A model generated the notes under the pieces. The model did no database searches, was not told where the DNA came from, and saw only the letters and a program-made list of their open reading frames with translations. A DNA stretch of 64,000 bases from Streptomyces sp. NBC_00234 (GTDB lineage: Bacteria; Actinomycetota; Actinomycetes; Streptomycetales; Streptomycetaceae), in NCBI RefSeq assembly GCF_036195325.1, contig NZ_CP108101.1, positions 5,208,001 to 5,272,000 on the forward strand. Reading direction: 5' to 3'. Numbering within the stretch: position 1 is the first letter of the stretch; every line of letters begins with the position of its first letter. The translations under genes and the position numbers were made by a program. Shown here one piece after another: positions 24,450 through 32,936 of the stretch.

Positions 24450-25447
24450 TTGGTGTTGTCCTTCAGCAGTCGGAGCTGGAGCACCGTGATGCCCATGATC
24501 ACTACGAAGAGGACATACGCCATGGCGCTCGCATAGCCCATGTGGAAGAAGTTGAACCCCTCGCGGTACATGTTCAGCGAGACGGTGAGGGTGGAGTCGG
24601 AGGGTCCGCCCTGCGTCATCACGAACGGTTCCTCGAAGACGTTGAGGTAGCCGATCGTGGTGATCACGGTGGCGTAGAGCAGCGTGGGCCGCAGCAGAGG
24701 CACCGTGATGCCCCGGAACTCCTGCCAGGCACCGGCGCCGTCGAGCCTGGCGGCCTCCCGGACCTCGGTGGGAATGGCCTGCAGACCCGCGATGAAGAGC
24801 ACCATGACCGTGCCGACGTTGCGCCAGACCGCCATCGCGATCATCGACGGCATGGCGAGCGTCTCCGAACCGAGGAAGTCGGGCGAGGTGAGACCGACTT
24901 CGGAGAAGAGGCCGGCGATCAGCCCGTCGCTCGGGTCGAGCACGAACCGCCAGACCACGGCGACCGCGACGATGGTCGTGACCACCGGGGCGTAGAAGCC
25001 GACGCGGAAGAAGGTCCGCGCGCGGTCGATGCCGTTGTTCAGCAGGACGGCGACGACCAGTCCGAGACCAATCGTCAAGGGGACACCGATGACCACGAAG
25101 TACGCCGTGTTGAAGAGCGACTTGAGGAACCTGTCGTCGCTGAACAGATTGACGTAGTTCTCGAAGCCGATGAAGTTCGCGTCCAGCGGGCGCGTGACGT
25201 TACGCAGCCCGAAGTCCGTGAAACTCATCAGCAGCGTGGCCAGGATCGGGAACGCCATGAAGACGGTGAAGATGACGAGGAAGGGAGTGGAGAACAGCCA
25301 GCCGGCTGTGTTCTGCACGCCCATCGAAGCCTTCTTGCGACCTCGGCGACCCTGGCGGTTCCCGGGCCCGGCGGCCGGGGACTGAGATGTCCCCGGCCCG
25401 GCCGTCACCTTGGCCGGCTGCGCGGCCTTTCCGGTCGTGGTGCTCAT
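24446..25447 (-). CDS. Sugar ABC transporter permease (MalF/CUT1 type)
   Basis: The 333-residue membrane protein has six predicted helices after a soluble, basic N-terminal tail of about 45 residues (GNRQGRRGRKKAS). The EAA motif is EVREAARLDGAGAWQEFRGI. It forms the transport pore with the overlapping downstream permease. ATG 25447 has TAGGAG at 8 nt and lies 5 nt beyond the binding-protein stop, so this is one operon in the order binding protein, permease, permease, GH1. A longer open frame upstream is antisense to the binding-protein gene and is not used. The family imports di- and oligosaccharides. Confidence 0.92.
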   Translation of the reverse strand: MSTTTGKAAQPAKVTAGPGTSQSPAAGPGNRQGRRGRKKASMGVQNTAGWLFSTPFLVIFTVFMAFPILATLLMSFTDFGLRNVTRPLDANFIGFENYVNLFSDDRFLKSLFNTAYFVVIGVPLTIGLGLVVAVLLNNGIDRARTFFRVGFYAPVVTTIVAVAVVWRFVLDPSDGLIAGLFSEVGLTSPDFLGSETLAMPSMIAMAVWRNVGTVMVLFIAGLQAIPTEVREAARLDGAGAWQEFRGITVPLLRPTLLYATVITTIGYLNVFEEPFVMTQGGPSDSTLTVSLNMYREGFNFFHMGYASAMAYVLFVVIMGITVLQLRLLKDNTK

Positions 25448-25452
25448 GGCTC

Positions 25453-26697
25453 CTACTTCACGAGCCCTTCGATCTCGGACTGCGCCGTCTTCAGCGCGTC
25501 CTCGGCGGAAGCCTTGCCCTGCGTCACCTTCGCGATGGCCACGTCGACCTTGTCGGTGATCTCCGTCCACTTCGCGCTGGACGGCGAGGACTTGGCGGTG
25601 TCCATCTGCTTCTTGAAGACCTGGAGGGCGGCGTCGTCGGCGAGCGTGCCGGAGGTCCAGGCCGAGGTGTTCGCCGGCAGGTCCTTGGTGCGCTCGTACC
25701 AGTCGGCCTGGCCCTTGGTGTCGGTGAGGTACTTGATGAACTCCGTGGCGGCGGCCTTGTGCTCGCTGTCCTTGGAGATCACCAGGGAGGAGCCGCCCGC
25801 CATGGAGACGGAGGACTTGTCGGCCGGGACGTTCGCCACCGCCCACTTGCCCTTGAGCTGCGGCTGGCCCTCGTTGAGGAGGGTCACGTGCCAGGGGCCG
25901 CCGAAGAACATCGGGACCCGGTCGTTGCCGAAGTCCTTCACCACGTCGTAGCCGGGCTGGACGGACTTGTTGGAGAGGCCCTTCTCGAAGTACGAGCCGT
26001 ACTCCTTGAGCGCCTTGACGGCCTCGGGGCTGTCGATGACGGCCTCGCCCTTGTCATTGACGATCTCGCCGCCGGCCGAGTACAGGAAGGAGTAGAAGTT
26101 CTGCACCGTGTCCAGGCCGCTGGGCTGGATGGACAGGCCCCACTTGGTTCCCGCCTTCTTCTGGTAGGCGGTGGCGAGGTCCTGCATCTCCTTCCAGTTG
26201 GTCGGAGCCTTGTCGATGCCGGCCTTCTCGGCCAGGTCGGTGCGGTAGTAGAGGACGCGGGTGTCGACGTACCACGGCACGCCGTACGCGGTGCCGTCCA
26301 CCTCGCCCTGGTTCCAGCCGGCCGGGAAGAAGTCGCCCTTGTCGAAGATCTTGGTGTCGACCGGCTCCAGGACGCCGAGTTCGGAGAACTCGCCCATGTA
26401 GCTGCCGCCCATCTGCGCCACGTCCGGCATGGTGCCGGCGGCGGCTGCGGAGACCAGCTTCTGGTGGGCGACGTCCCAGCCGACCGGGGTCACCTTGACG
26501 GTGATGTTCGGGTTGGCCTTCTCGTAGACCTTGGCCACATCCGCGAGCTTCTCGCCCTCGGCCCCCATGGCCCAGACAGTGAGCGTCTGCTTCTTGTCCG
26601 CGGCGACGTCGTCGCCCCCGGAGCTGCCGCAAGCGGTGATGCCGAAAGCGAGTGCGACTGCGATGCCGGCGGAGACGGTTCTGGCGGTGCGGGACAT
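25453..26697 (-). CDS. Sugar ABC transporter substrate-binding lipoprotein
   Basis: The 414-residue protein has a lipoprotein signal ending FGITACGSSGG, where the Cys would be lipidated and anchor it outside the membrane. The mature part is a CUT1 extracellular binding protein (SBP_bac_1) with VWAMGAEGEKLADVAKVYEK, GVPWYVDTRVLYYRTDL and a typical C-terminal EDALKTAQSEIEGLVK helix. ATG 26697 has AAGGAGGAG upstream. Earlier in-frame starts lie inside the operator. It is the first gene of the ABC-GH1 operon. An inverted repeat 27 bp upstream is a candidate LacI operator, so the operon should be induced by its sugar. Confidence 0.93.
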   Translation of the reverse strand: MSRTARTVSAGIAVALAFGITACGSSGGDDVAADKKQTLTVWAMGAEGEKLADVAKVYEKANPNITVKVTPVGWDVAHQKLVSAAAAGTMPDVAQMGGSYMGEFSELGVLEPVDTKIFDKGDFFPAGWNQGEVDGTAYGVPWYVDTRVLYYRTDLAEKAGIDKAPTNWKEMQDLATAYQKKAGTKWGLSIQPSGLDTVQNFYSFLYSAGGEIVNDKGEAVIDSPEAVKALKEYGSYFEKGLSNKSVQPGYDVVKDFGNDRVPMFFGGPWHVTLLNEGQPQLKGKWAVANVPADKSSVSMAGGSSLVISKDSEHKAAATEFIKYLTDTKGQADWYERTKDLPANTSAWTSGTLADDAALQVFKKQMDTAKSSPSSAKWTEITDKVDVAIAKVTQGKASAEDALKTAQSEIEGLVK

Positions 26698-26723
26698 GGA
26701 GGGCTCCTCCTTGAGCAATCCGA

Positions 26724-26752
26724 ATGTATGCGCTGCCTGTAAGCGCATACAT
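26724..26752 (-). promoter_or_regulatory. Candidate LacI operator in the ABC transporter promoter
   Basis: ATGTATGCGCT (26724-26734) and AGCGCATACAT (26742-26752) form a perfect 11-bp inverted repeat with a 7-nt spacer. The 14-bp TGTAAGCGCATACA (26738-26751) within it has the near-palindromic GCGC-centred form of LacI operators. It resembles TGAAAGCGCATTCA upstream of the nearby LacI gene. The site is just upstream of the binding-protein start and also faces the divergent CE7 gene. Confidence 0.7.
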
Positions 26753-26952
26753 CACTCTGCGGCAGGCGTTCGGGAATCCGCAAGAGGGTGCTAGGTCACA
26801 CTCGTGCAACGTGCTGGACATCTGAATGTTCAACTTCGAACCGTAAGTGCGCCCTATGCGGATTTGAAGACGATGTGACCGATTCCGCAGGGTTGCGCGA
26901 GGGGGCGAAACGGTGGTGCGAGCGGCCGAAGAGGCGGTCTAGGGTCCTGGTC

Positions 26953-27924
26953 ATGGCTTCGTTCGCGCATGACTTCCCCTTCGATCCGGCCTACGGGCAC
27001 GAGCTGGACGACCTGCTGCGCGTCCCGGCCCCGGAGGCCCCCGACGACTTCGCGGAGTTCTGGCGTGCGCAGTACGAGAGGGCCAGGGAGGTCGACACCG
27101 CACCGGAGATCGGCCCGGTCGAGGACGAGCGCGACGGTGTGCGGATCCACGGTGTGACATACAGCTCCGTCGGCGGGATACGCGTCGGCGGCTGGGTGGC
27201 CCTGCCCACCGGGGGACCGGCCACGCACGGCTTCGTCATCGGGCACGGCTACGGGGGCCGGGACCGGCCGGGCCCCGACGTGCCGCTGCCCCTGCCACGG
27301 TCCGCCGCGATCCTGCCCTGCGTACGCGGCATGGGGACCCGCGGTCTGCGGGCCGGGGTCCCGGAGGTCGCCGCCGGGCACGTCCTGCACGGCATCGCGT
27401 CGCGCGACACCTATGTCATCGCCGGCTGTGTCGCCGACCTGTGGTGCGCCGCCTCGGCCCTCGCGGAGCTCGTACCGGATCTCGGGCGGCTCGGGTATGT
27501 GGGGGAGAGCTTCGGGGGCGGACTGGGGGCCCTCGCGCTGCCCTGGGACGACCGTTTCGCCGCCGCGCAGCTCACGGTGCCGACGTTCGGCAACCACCCG
27601 CTGCGCCTCACGCTGCCGTCCGTCGGCAGCGGTGAGGCGGTGCGGGACCACCACCGGGATCACCCCGAAGTCACCGAGGTGCTGAGGTACTTCGACGCGG
27701 CGTCCGCTGCCGCGCGGCTGCGGACGCCGACCCTCGTCGCCGCCGCGCTGTTCGACCCCGCGGTTCCGCCGCCCGGCCAGTTCGCCGTATACAACGCGCT
27801 GCCCGGCGTGCGGGAGCTGCAGGTGCTGAGCGCCGGGCACTTCACGTACGACGCGCTCGTGGCGGAGACGGCGGAGCTGCGCGAGAACCGGCGACGCTTC
27901 TTCGGGGAGCGGCTGGGAAGGTGA
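26953..27924 (+). CDS. CE7-type acetyl esterase (acetylxylan esterase/cephalosporin C deacetylase family)
   Basis: The 323-residue protein has the alpha/beta-hydrolase fold and usual length of CE7 enzymes. Visible are the family HGYGGR loop, VRGMGTRG, the nucleophile Ser in GESFGG, Asp in LFDPAVPP and His in SAGHFTYD. There is no signal peptide, so it is cytosolic and acts on small imported acetylated sugars. CE7 usually has GxSQGG, and GESFGG is a small deviation. ATG 26953 is chosen for domain fit. A weak AGGG lies 11 nt upstream. It is divergent from the sugar importer and shares its operator region, which suggests joint regulation. Confidence 0.88.
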   Translation: MASFAHDFPFDPAYGHELDDLLRVPAPEAPDDFAEFWRAQYERAREVDTAPEIGPVEDERDGVRIHGVTYSSVGGIRVGGWVALPTGGPATHGFVIGHGYGGRDRPGPDVPLPLPRSAAILPCVRGMGTRGLRAGVPEVAAGHVLHGIASRDTYVIAGCVADLWCAASALAELVPDLGRLGYVGESFGGGLGALALPWDDRFAAAQLTVPTFGNHPLRLTLPSVGSGEAVRDHHRDHPEVTEVLRYFDAASAAARLRTPTLVAAALFDPAVPPPGQFAVYNALPGVRELQVLSAGHFTYDALVAETAELRENRRRFFGERLGR

Positions 27925-27951
27925 GGCGGGGGCGGGTCCGCCCCGGTCCGG

Positions 27952-29013
27952 TCAGCAGCCGCAGCTCGCCCTGCGGGCCATGGAGACCGGCAGCTCCAGG
28001 GAGACCGGGGCGCGGTCCCGGTCGCCGAGGCGGCGTACCAGCAGCTCGACGGCCTGTTCGCCCAGCTGCTGTATGGGCTGCCGCACGGTCGTCAGCGCCG
28101 GCCGCACGATGCGGCTCAGCGGAATCCCGTCGAAGCCCGTCACCGCGATGTCCTCGGGTACCCGCACTCCGCGCCGTTCCAGCGCGTACAGCGCGCCCAC
28201 GGCCATCTGGTCGTTGGCGAACAGCATCGCCTCCGGCCGGGCGCCGTCCGCCGCCCGGTCCAGCAGCGCTTCCGCGGCCCGCGCGCCTTCGGCCTGCGTC
28301 ATCATCTCGGCCCGCAGCGCGGGCTCGTCCGGCACCGGCAGCCCGGCCTCCCGGCATGCCTCCCGGAAGCCGCGGAACCGTGCCTCGGCGTCCGGGGAGT
28401 TCGCCTCGCCGCCGATGAAGGCCAGGCTGCGCAGGCCGTGGTCCCGGATGAGGTGGAGGGCGAGCTCGCGCTCGCCGTCGGCGTTGGCCACCACGATGTG
28501 GTCGAGGTGGTCGATCTCGCGGGGCCCGGCGAGCATCACGACGGGCAGCCGTCGCGATATCACTTCGAGGTCCGTGGTCGGCACGGTCTGCGCCAGTACC
28601 GCGAAGCCGTCGACCCGGCCCGCCACCTTGGCGACGAGGCTCTCGGGGCCGCCGTCCAGCGACGCGGCGATCAGCAGCGCGTACCCGTGCCGGCGGGCGG
28701 CCCGCTCCATCCCCCGGATGATCTGGTCGGAGTAGAGCATGACGGCGTCGTCGTCGTCCGCGTCGGTCGCCGCCGCGGCGCTCTCGGCATCGGGATCGGA
28801 GTAGTCGGGGAAGCAGAGGCCGAGGACGCCGGTGGTGCGGCTGGCCAGCCCCCGGGCGTTCCCGCTCGGTACGTAACCGAGCTCGCGGGCCGCTTCCAGG
28901 ACCCGCTCACGGGTCTGCGCGCGTACGGAATCCGGGTTGCGGTAGACCCGGGAGACCGTGGCGATGGAGACGCCCGACCGCTCCGCGACGTCGTACACCG
29001 TGGGGGCGCTCAC
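27952..29013 (-). CDS. LacI-family transcriptional repressor
   Basis: The protein of about 353 residues has an N-terminal LacI helix-turn-helix (TVYDVAERSGVSIATVSRVY) and hinge helix, then a periplasmic-binding-type sensor domain (about 65-345) with FANDQMAVGALYAL and VTGFDGIPLSRIVRPALTTVRQP. A short insert rich in Asp/Ala (AAAATDADDDDA) occurs near residue 85. The start at GTG 29013 is placed just before the HTH. ATG 29112 would add 33 residues that look like leader sequence. It is convergent with CE7. A near-palindrome at 29121-29134 in front of it matches the operator of the sugar importer, so autoregulation and importer control are likely. Confidence 0.88.
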   Translation of the reverse strand: MSAPTVYDVAERSGVSIATVSRVYRNPDSVRAQTRERVLEAARELGYVPSGNARGLASRTTGVLGLCFPDYSDPDAESAAAATDADDDDAVMLYSDQIIRGMERAARRHGYALLIAASLDGGPESLVAKVAGRVDGFAVLAQTVPTTDLEVISRRLPVVMLAGPREIDHLDHIVVANADGERELALHLIRDHGLRSLAFIGGEANSPDAEARFRGFREACREAGLPVPDEPALRAEMMTQAEGARAAEALLDRAADGARPEAMLFANDQMAVGALYALERRGVRVPEDIAVTGFDGIPLSRIVRPALTTVRQPIQQLGEQAVELLVRRLGDRDRAPVSLELPVSMARRASCGC

Positions 29014-29120
29014 TCGACCGACCGTCCGCTTCTTCTTTACGTAGCGACGCGCCTGATGCGTGTGCTGACTGCTGACTCTGACTGGTGACTCCGTACCCGG
29101 GATGCTGCGCACTCGGGTTT

Positions 29121-29134
29121 TGAAAGCGCATTCA
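29121..29134 (-). promoter_or_regulatory. Candidate LacI operator upstream of the lacI-family gene
   Basis: TGAAAGCGCATTCA is a 14-bp near-palindrome about 108 bp upstream of the regulator start. It matches TGTAAGCGCATACA of the sugar importer promoter at 12 of 14 positions, and the two differing bases are symmetric. This is consistent with autoregulation. The whole gap 29014-29277 contains no further gene. Confidence 0.65.
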
Positions 29135-29277
29135 CCCTAGATCGCGGGCTGGCGGACGGGCAAGACCATCCGGTGTGGCGCGCGCCGCGTGGGCTGCGAG
29201 GAGGACGAGCAGGTCGTCGGCGTCGTGGAGCCGATGTCTCTTCTACGGTGTCGGGGGCCTCGCCGCCCTGCCGCTCC

Positions 29278-30054
29278 TCATTCCCCGTTCCGGCGGCGGC
29301 CGATCCTGCTGCCGAGCCAGACCAGCGGGTCGTACTTCCGGTCGACGGCCCGCTCCTTCAGCGGGATCAGAGCGTTGTCCGTGATCTTGATGTTCTCGGG
29401 GCACACCTCCGTACAGCACTTCGTGATGTTGCAGAAGCCCAGGCCGTGTTCCTCCTGCGCCGTCGCCTTCCGGTCGAGGCCGGACCCGGCAGCGGCGTCC
29501 AGGGGGTGCATGTCCAGCTCGGCCACCCGCATCAGGAAGCGGGGCCCGGCGAACGACGCCTTGTTCTCCTCGTGGTCGCGCACCACATGGCAGGTGTCCT
29601 GGCACAGGAAACACTCGATGCACTTGCGGAACTCCTGCGAGCGTTCCACGTCGACCTGCTGCATCCGGTAGTCGCCCGCCTTCACGCCCTCGGGCGGGAC
29701 GAAGGCGGGCACCTCCCGCGCCTTGGCGTAGTTGAACGTCACGTCCGTCACCAGGTCACGGACGACGGGGAACGCCCGCAGCGGTGTCACGGTGATCGTC
29801 TCCCGGCGGTCGAACACCGACATCCGGGTCATGCACAGCAGCCGCGGCCGGCCGTTGATCTCGGCGCTGCACGAACCGCACTTGCCGGCCTTGCAGTTCC
29901 AGCGGACCGCGAGATCGCCCGCCTGGGTGGCCTGGATGCGGTGGATGATGTCGAGGACGACTTCGCCGTCGTTGACCTCGACCGTGTAGTCGGCCAGGTC
30001 GCCGCCCGCGGTGTCCCCGCGCCACACCCTGAACCGCGCGTTGTAGCTGCTCAC
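29278..30054 (-). CDS. sdhB: Succinate dehydrogenase iron-sulfur subunit
   Basis: The 258-residue protein has an N-terminal [2Fe-2S] ferredoxin domain with CKAGKCGSC and RLLC. The C-terminal part has CIECFLCQDTCH and CNITKCCTEVCPENIKI, which ligate the [4Fe-4S] and [3Fe-4S] clusters. It transfers electrons from the flavoprotein to the membrane quinone site. GTG 30054 overlaps the sdhA stop by 4 nt (GTGA), so the start is well supported. It is the last gene of an sdhC-sdhA-sdhB operon. The cluster set and operon order fit the actinobacterial five-helix cytochrome type of succinate dehydrogenase (Sdh1-like). Confidence 0.95.
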   Translation of the reverse strand: MSSYNARFRVWRGDTAGGDLADYTVEVNDGEVVLDIIHRIQATQAGDLAVRWNCKAGKCGSCSAEINGRPRLLCMTRMSVFDRRETITVTPLRAFPVVRDLVTDVTFNYAKAREVPAFVPPEGVKAGDYRMQQVDVERSQEFRKCIECFLCQDTCHVVRDHEENKASFAGPRFLMRVAELDMHPLDAAAGSGLDRKATAQEEHGLGFCNITKCCTEVCPENIKITDNALIPLKERAVDRKYDPLVWLGSRIGRRRNGE

Positions 30055-31997
30055 TCGTACAGCTCCTCTTCGGCGAGGTACTTGACCAGCTCTTCCTTCT
30101 CGAACAGGGCGAGCAGATCCGGACGGATGGGGTCGGTGGAGGTCTTCACGAGCTCGATCCGGCCGCGCGGCGCACCGTCCGGCGTGCCGTCGTCCGCGGA
30201 GCCGGGCTCTTCCTCCGGGCCGGCCAGCCGGCACAGCAGGTTGACCGGGCGCCAGGAGCGCTCCATCGTGGGGCAGTCCTCGCGGGTGTGACCGCCCCGG
30301 CTCTCGGTACGCTCCAGCGCCGCCCGCGCGATGCACTCGCTGACCAGCAGCATGTTCCGCAGGTCCAGGGAGAGGTGCCAGCCGGGGTTGAACTGCCGGT
30401 GTCCCTCCACCGCGGCGCGTCCCGCCCGTACGCGCAGCCCGGCCAGTTTCTCCAGGGCCTGCGCCATCTCGGGCGCGCGGCGGATGATGCCGACGAGGTC
30501 GTTCATCGTCTGCTGGAGTTCCTGGTGCAGGGTGTACGGATTCTCCGGGGCGGCGCCGTCCGCGAGGTCCTCCGCGGCGAACGGACGCAGTGCTTCCGCC
30601 GCTGCCGCGTCGATCTGTTCCTCGTCCACGACCGGGAGTGCGGAGAGCCCCGCCGCGTACGCGGCGGCGTGCAGTCCCGCGCGCCTCCCGAAGACCAGCA
30701 GATCGGAGAGGGAGTTGCCGCCGAGCCGGTTGGAGCCGTGCATTCCGCCCGCCACCTCGCCCGCCGCGTACAGCCCGGGAACCGCGAGCGCGGACGCCGT
30801 GTCGGACTCGACGGCGATCCCGCCCATCACGTAGTGGCAGGTCGGCCCGACCTCCATCGCCTCCGCGGTGATGTCGACGTCCGCCAGCTCCTTGAACTGG
30901 TGGTACATCGAGGGCAGCCGGCGGCGGATCCTGTCCGCGGGCATCCGGGTCGACACGTCCAGGAACACCCCGCCGTGCGGTGAACCGCGGCCGGCCTTCA
31001 CCTCGGAGTTGATGGCACGGGCGACCTCGTCGCGGGGCAGCAGCTCGGGCGGGCGGCGGTTGTGGTCCGGGTCCTCGTACCAGCGGTCGCCCTCCTCCTC
31101 CGACTGCGCGTACTTCTCCTTGAAGACGTCGGGGACGTAGTCGAACATGAACCGCTTGCCCTCGGAGTTGCGCAGCACCCCGCCGTCGCCGCGCACCGAC
31201 TCGGTGACGAGGATGCCCTTCACCGACGGGGGCCAGACCATGCCGGTCGGATGGAACTGCACGAACTCCATGTTCAGCAGGGGTGCGCCGGCCAGCAGGG
31301 CGAGGGCGTGGCCGTCGCCGGTGTACTCCCATGAGTTCGACGTCACCTTGAACGACTTGCCTATCCCGCCGGTGGCGAGGACGACCGCGGGCGCTTCGAG
31401 CACGAAGAAGCGGCCGGACTCGCGCTCGTAGCAGAAGGCGCCGCTGACCTGCTCGCCGTCCTTGAGGATGCGGGTGACCGTGCACTCCTGGAAGACCTTC
31501 AGACGGGCCTCGTAGTCGCCGGTCTCCCGGAAGTCCTCCTGCTGCAGCGCGACGATCTTCTGCTGGAGCGTGCGGATCAGTTCCAGGCCGGTACGGTCCC
31601 CGACGTGCGCGAGACGCGGGTACTCGTGGCCGCCGAAGTTGCGCTGGGAGATCCTGCCGTCCGGAGTCCGGTCGAAGAGCGCACCCCAGGTCTCCAGCTC
31701 CCAGACCCGGTCCGGAGCCTCTCTGGCGTGCAACTCGGCCATCCGCCACTGGTTCAGGAACTTCCCGCCGCGCATGGTGTCGCGGAAGTGCACCTGCCAG
31801 TTGTCCCCGGAGTTCACATTGCCCATGGAGGCGGCGATGCCGCCCTCCGCCATGACGGTGTGGGCCTTGCCGAAGAGTGATTTGCAGATGACGGCGGTAC
31901 GGGCTCCGCGCTCCCGGGCCTCGATCGCGGCCCGCAGGCCGGCGCCGCCGGCGCCGACCACCACGACGTCCCACTGCTGCCGCTCGAGCTCAGTCAT
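30051..31997 (-). CDS. sdhA: Succinate dehydrogenase flavoprotein subunit
   Basis: The 648-residue protein carries the Rossmann motif VVGAGGAGLRAAIEA and the covalent-FAD histidine in KAHTVMAEGG. Substrate-site stretches include QFHPTG and VSGAFCYERESG. The C-terminal capping and helical domains have LRNMLLVSECIARAAL and RGGHTREDCP. It oxidises succinate to fumarate and passes electrons to SdhB at the membrane. It starts directly after the sdhC stop with no gap and overlaps sdhB by 4 nt, so the three genes are translationally coupled. The length is within the range of the Sdh1/fumarate-reductase-like actinobacterial subunits (about 600-650). Confidence 0.96.
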   Translation of the reverse strand: MTELERQQWDVVVVGAGGAGLRAAIEARERGARTAVICKSLFGKAHTVMAEGGIAASMGNVNSGDNWQVHFRDTMRGGKFLNQWRMAELHAREAPDRVWELETWGALFDRTPDGRISQRNFGGHEYPRLAHVGDRTGLELIRTLQQKIVALQQEDFRETGDYEARLKVFQECTVTRILKDGEQVSGAFCYERESGRFFVLEAPAVVLATGGIGKSFKVTSNSWEYTGDGHALALLAGAPLLNMEFVQFHPTGMVWPPSVKGILVTESVRGDGGVLRNSEGKRFMFDYVPDVFKEKYAQSEEEGDRWYEDPDHNRRPPELLPRDEVARAINSEVKAGRGSPHGGVFLDVSTRMPADRIRRRLPSMYHQFKELADVDITAEAMEVGPTCHYVMGGIAVESDTASALAVPGLYAAGEVAGGMHGSNRLGGNSLSDLLVFGRRAGLHAAAYAAGLSALPVVDEEQIDAAAAEALRPFAAEDLADGAAPENPYTLHQELQQTMNDLVGIIRRAPEMAQALEKLAGLRVRAGRAAVEGHRQFNPGWHLSLDLRNMLLVSECIARAALERTESRGGHTREDCPTMERSWRPVNLLCRLAGPEEEPGSADDGTPDGAPRGRIELVKTSTDPIRPDLLALFEKEELVKYLAEEELYE

Positions 31998-32846
31998 TCA
32001 GAAAAACCTCGGATCGTCGAAAGCACCGGACGCGACGAGATAGACGTAGAAGTCGGCCACCGCCACGCTGATCAGGGAGGCCCAGGCGAGCTGCATGTGC
32101 CGGCCGTTGAGCTTCCCGGCCCAGCCCCAGAGCCGGTAGCGCACCGGATGCTTGGAGAAGTGCCGCAGCCGGCCGCCGATGATGTGGCGGCAGGAGTGGC
32201 AGGAGAGGGTGTACGCCCAGATCAGGGTGATGTTCACCAGGAAGATCAGGGAGCCGAGACCCATGTGTCCCCAGGCGTAGTGCTCGTCCCGGAAGGACAG
32301 CACGGTGTCGTACGTGAGGATGCCGGCGACCGGCAGCGCCGCGTAGAAGAAGTAGCGGTGCATGTTCTGAAGGATCAGCGGGAAGCGGGTCTCGCCGGTG
32401 TACGCGGTGTGCGGTTCGGCGACCGCGCAGGCCGGGGGCGAGGCCCAGAAACCGCGGTAGTACGCCTTCCGGTAGTAGTAGCAGGTCAGCCGGAAGCCCA
32501 GCGGGAAGACCAGGACGATCAGGGCGGGGGAGAGGCCCCACCAGCTGCCGAAGATCTCCCAGTTCGGACCGGAGCGCATCGGCGCGCAGTTCTCGGCCAG
32601 ACAGGGCGAGTAGAACGGCGAGACGTACGGGGCCGCGTAGTAGTCGGCGTTGGCGAAGGCCCGCCAGGTCGAGTAGACGATGAAGGCGAGCAGCCCGCCG
32701 GCCGTGGCGGCGGGCGCCAGCCACCAACGGTCGGTGCGCAGATGCCGGGCGGCGATGGCGGCGCGCGAGGCGTGGCGGACGCCGGTGCCGGTCCGCGCCG
32801 TGCGCGGCTGCGGTGGTTGCGCGCCTGGTTCCGTACCGGTGGCCAA
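31998..32846 (-). CDS. sdhC: Succinate dehydrogenase membrane cytochrome b subunit (single five-helix type)
   Basis: The 282-residue protein has five predicted membrane helices (around residues 45-65, 110-130, 165-188, 200-222 and 255-278). His residues in NMHRYFFY and SCHSCRHIIGG are candidate haem ligands. A single large anchor replaces the separate SdhC and SdhD of the classic complex, as in the mycobacterial Sdh1 type. TTG 32846 is proposed as start because GAGGAG lies about 6-11 nt upstream. No ATG or GTG fits before the first helix. A perfect 15-bp hairpin element lies upstream of the start. The gene abuts sdhA. Confidence 0.88.
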   Translation of the reverse strand: MATGTEPGAQPPQPRTARTGTGVRHASRAAIAARHLRTDRWWLAPAATAGGLLAFIVYSTWRAFANADYYAAPYVSPFYSPCLAENCAPMRSGPNWEIFGSWWGLSPALIVLVFPLGFRLTCYYYRKAYYRGFWASPPACAVAEPHTAYTGETRFPLILQNMHRYFFYAALPVAGILTYDTVLSFRDEHYAWGHMGLGSLIFLVNITLIWAYTLSCHSCRHIIGGRLRHFSKHPVRYRLWGWAGKLNGRHMQLAWASLISVAVADFYVYLVASGAFDDPRFF

Positions 32847-32889
32847 GGAGTGCTCCTCGGGTCTGGGTCTGGGTGGCTGGGCCGAGGCT

Positions 32890-32936
32890 CTAGGGCCTTT
32901 CGTTTGATCCGGCCTGATCCGAACGAAAGGCCCTAG
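32890..32936. repeat. Palindromic MITE-like element bounded by CTAG
   Basis: CTAGGGCCTTTCGTT (32890-32904) and AACGAAAGGCCCTAG (32922-32936) form a perfect 15-bp inverted repeat with a 17-nt centre that holds two GATCCG-like copies. The right CTAG contains the TAG stop of the small upstream gene. The form suits a tiny mobile element or a repeat used as a terminator between that gene and sdhC. The sequence recalls repeats I associate with Streptomyces genomes, but this is not verified. Confidence 0.6.

Noticed and set aside
20736..24536. 1266-residue + strand frame across the sugar cluster
   Set aside because: It crosses several minus-strand genes with proven family motifs and is only the antisense of them.
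29278..31974. 898-residue continuous minus strand frame that would fuse sdhA shadow and sdhB
   Set aside because: The upstream part is an Arg/Gly-rich shadow of sdhA. sdhB starts at GTG 30054 with a 4-nt overlap.
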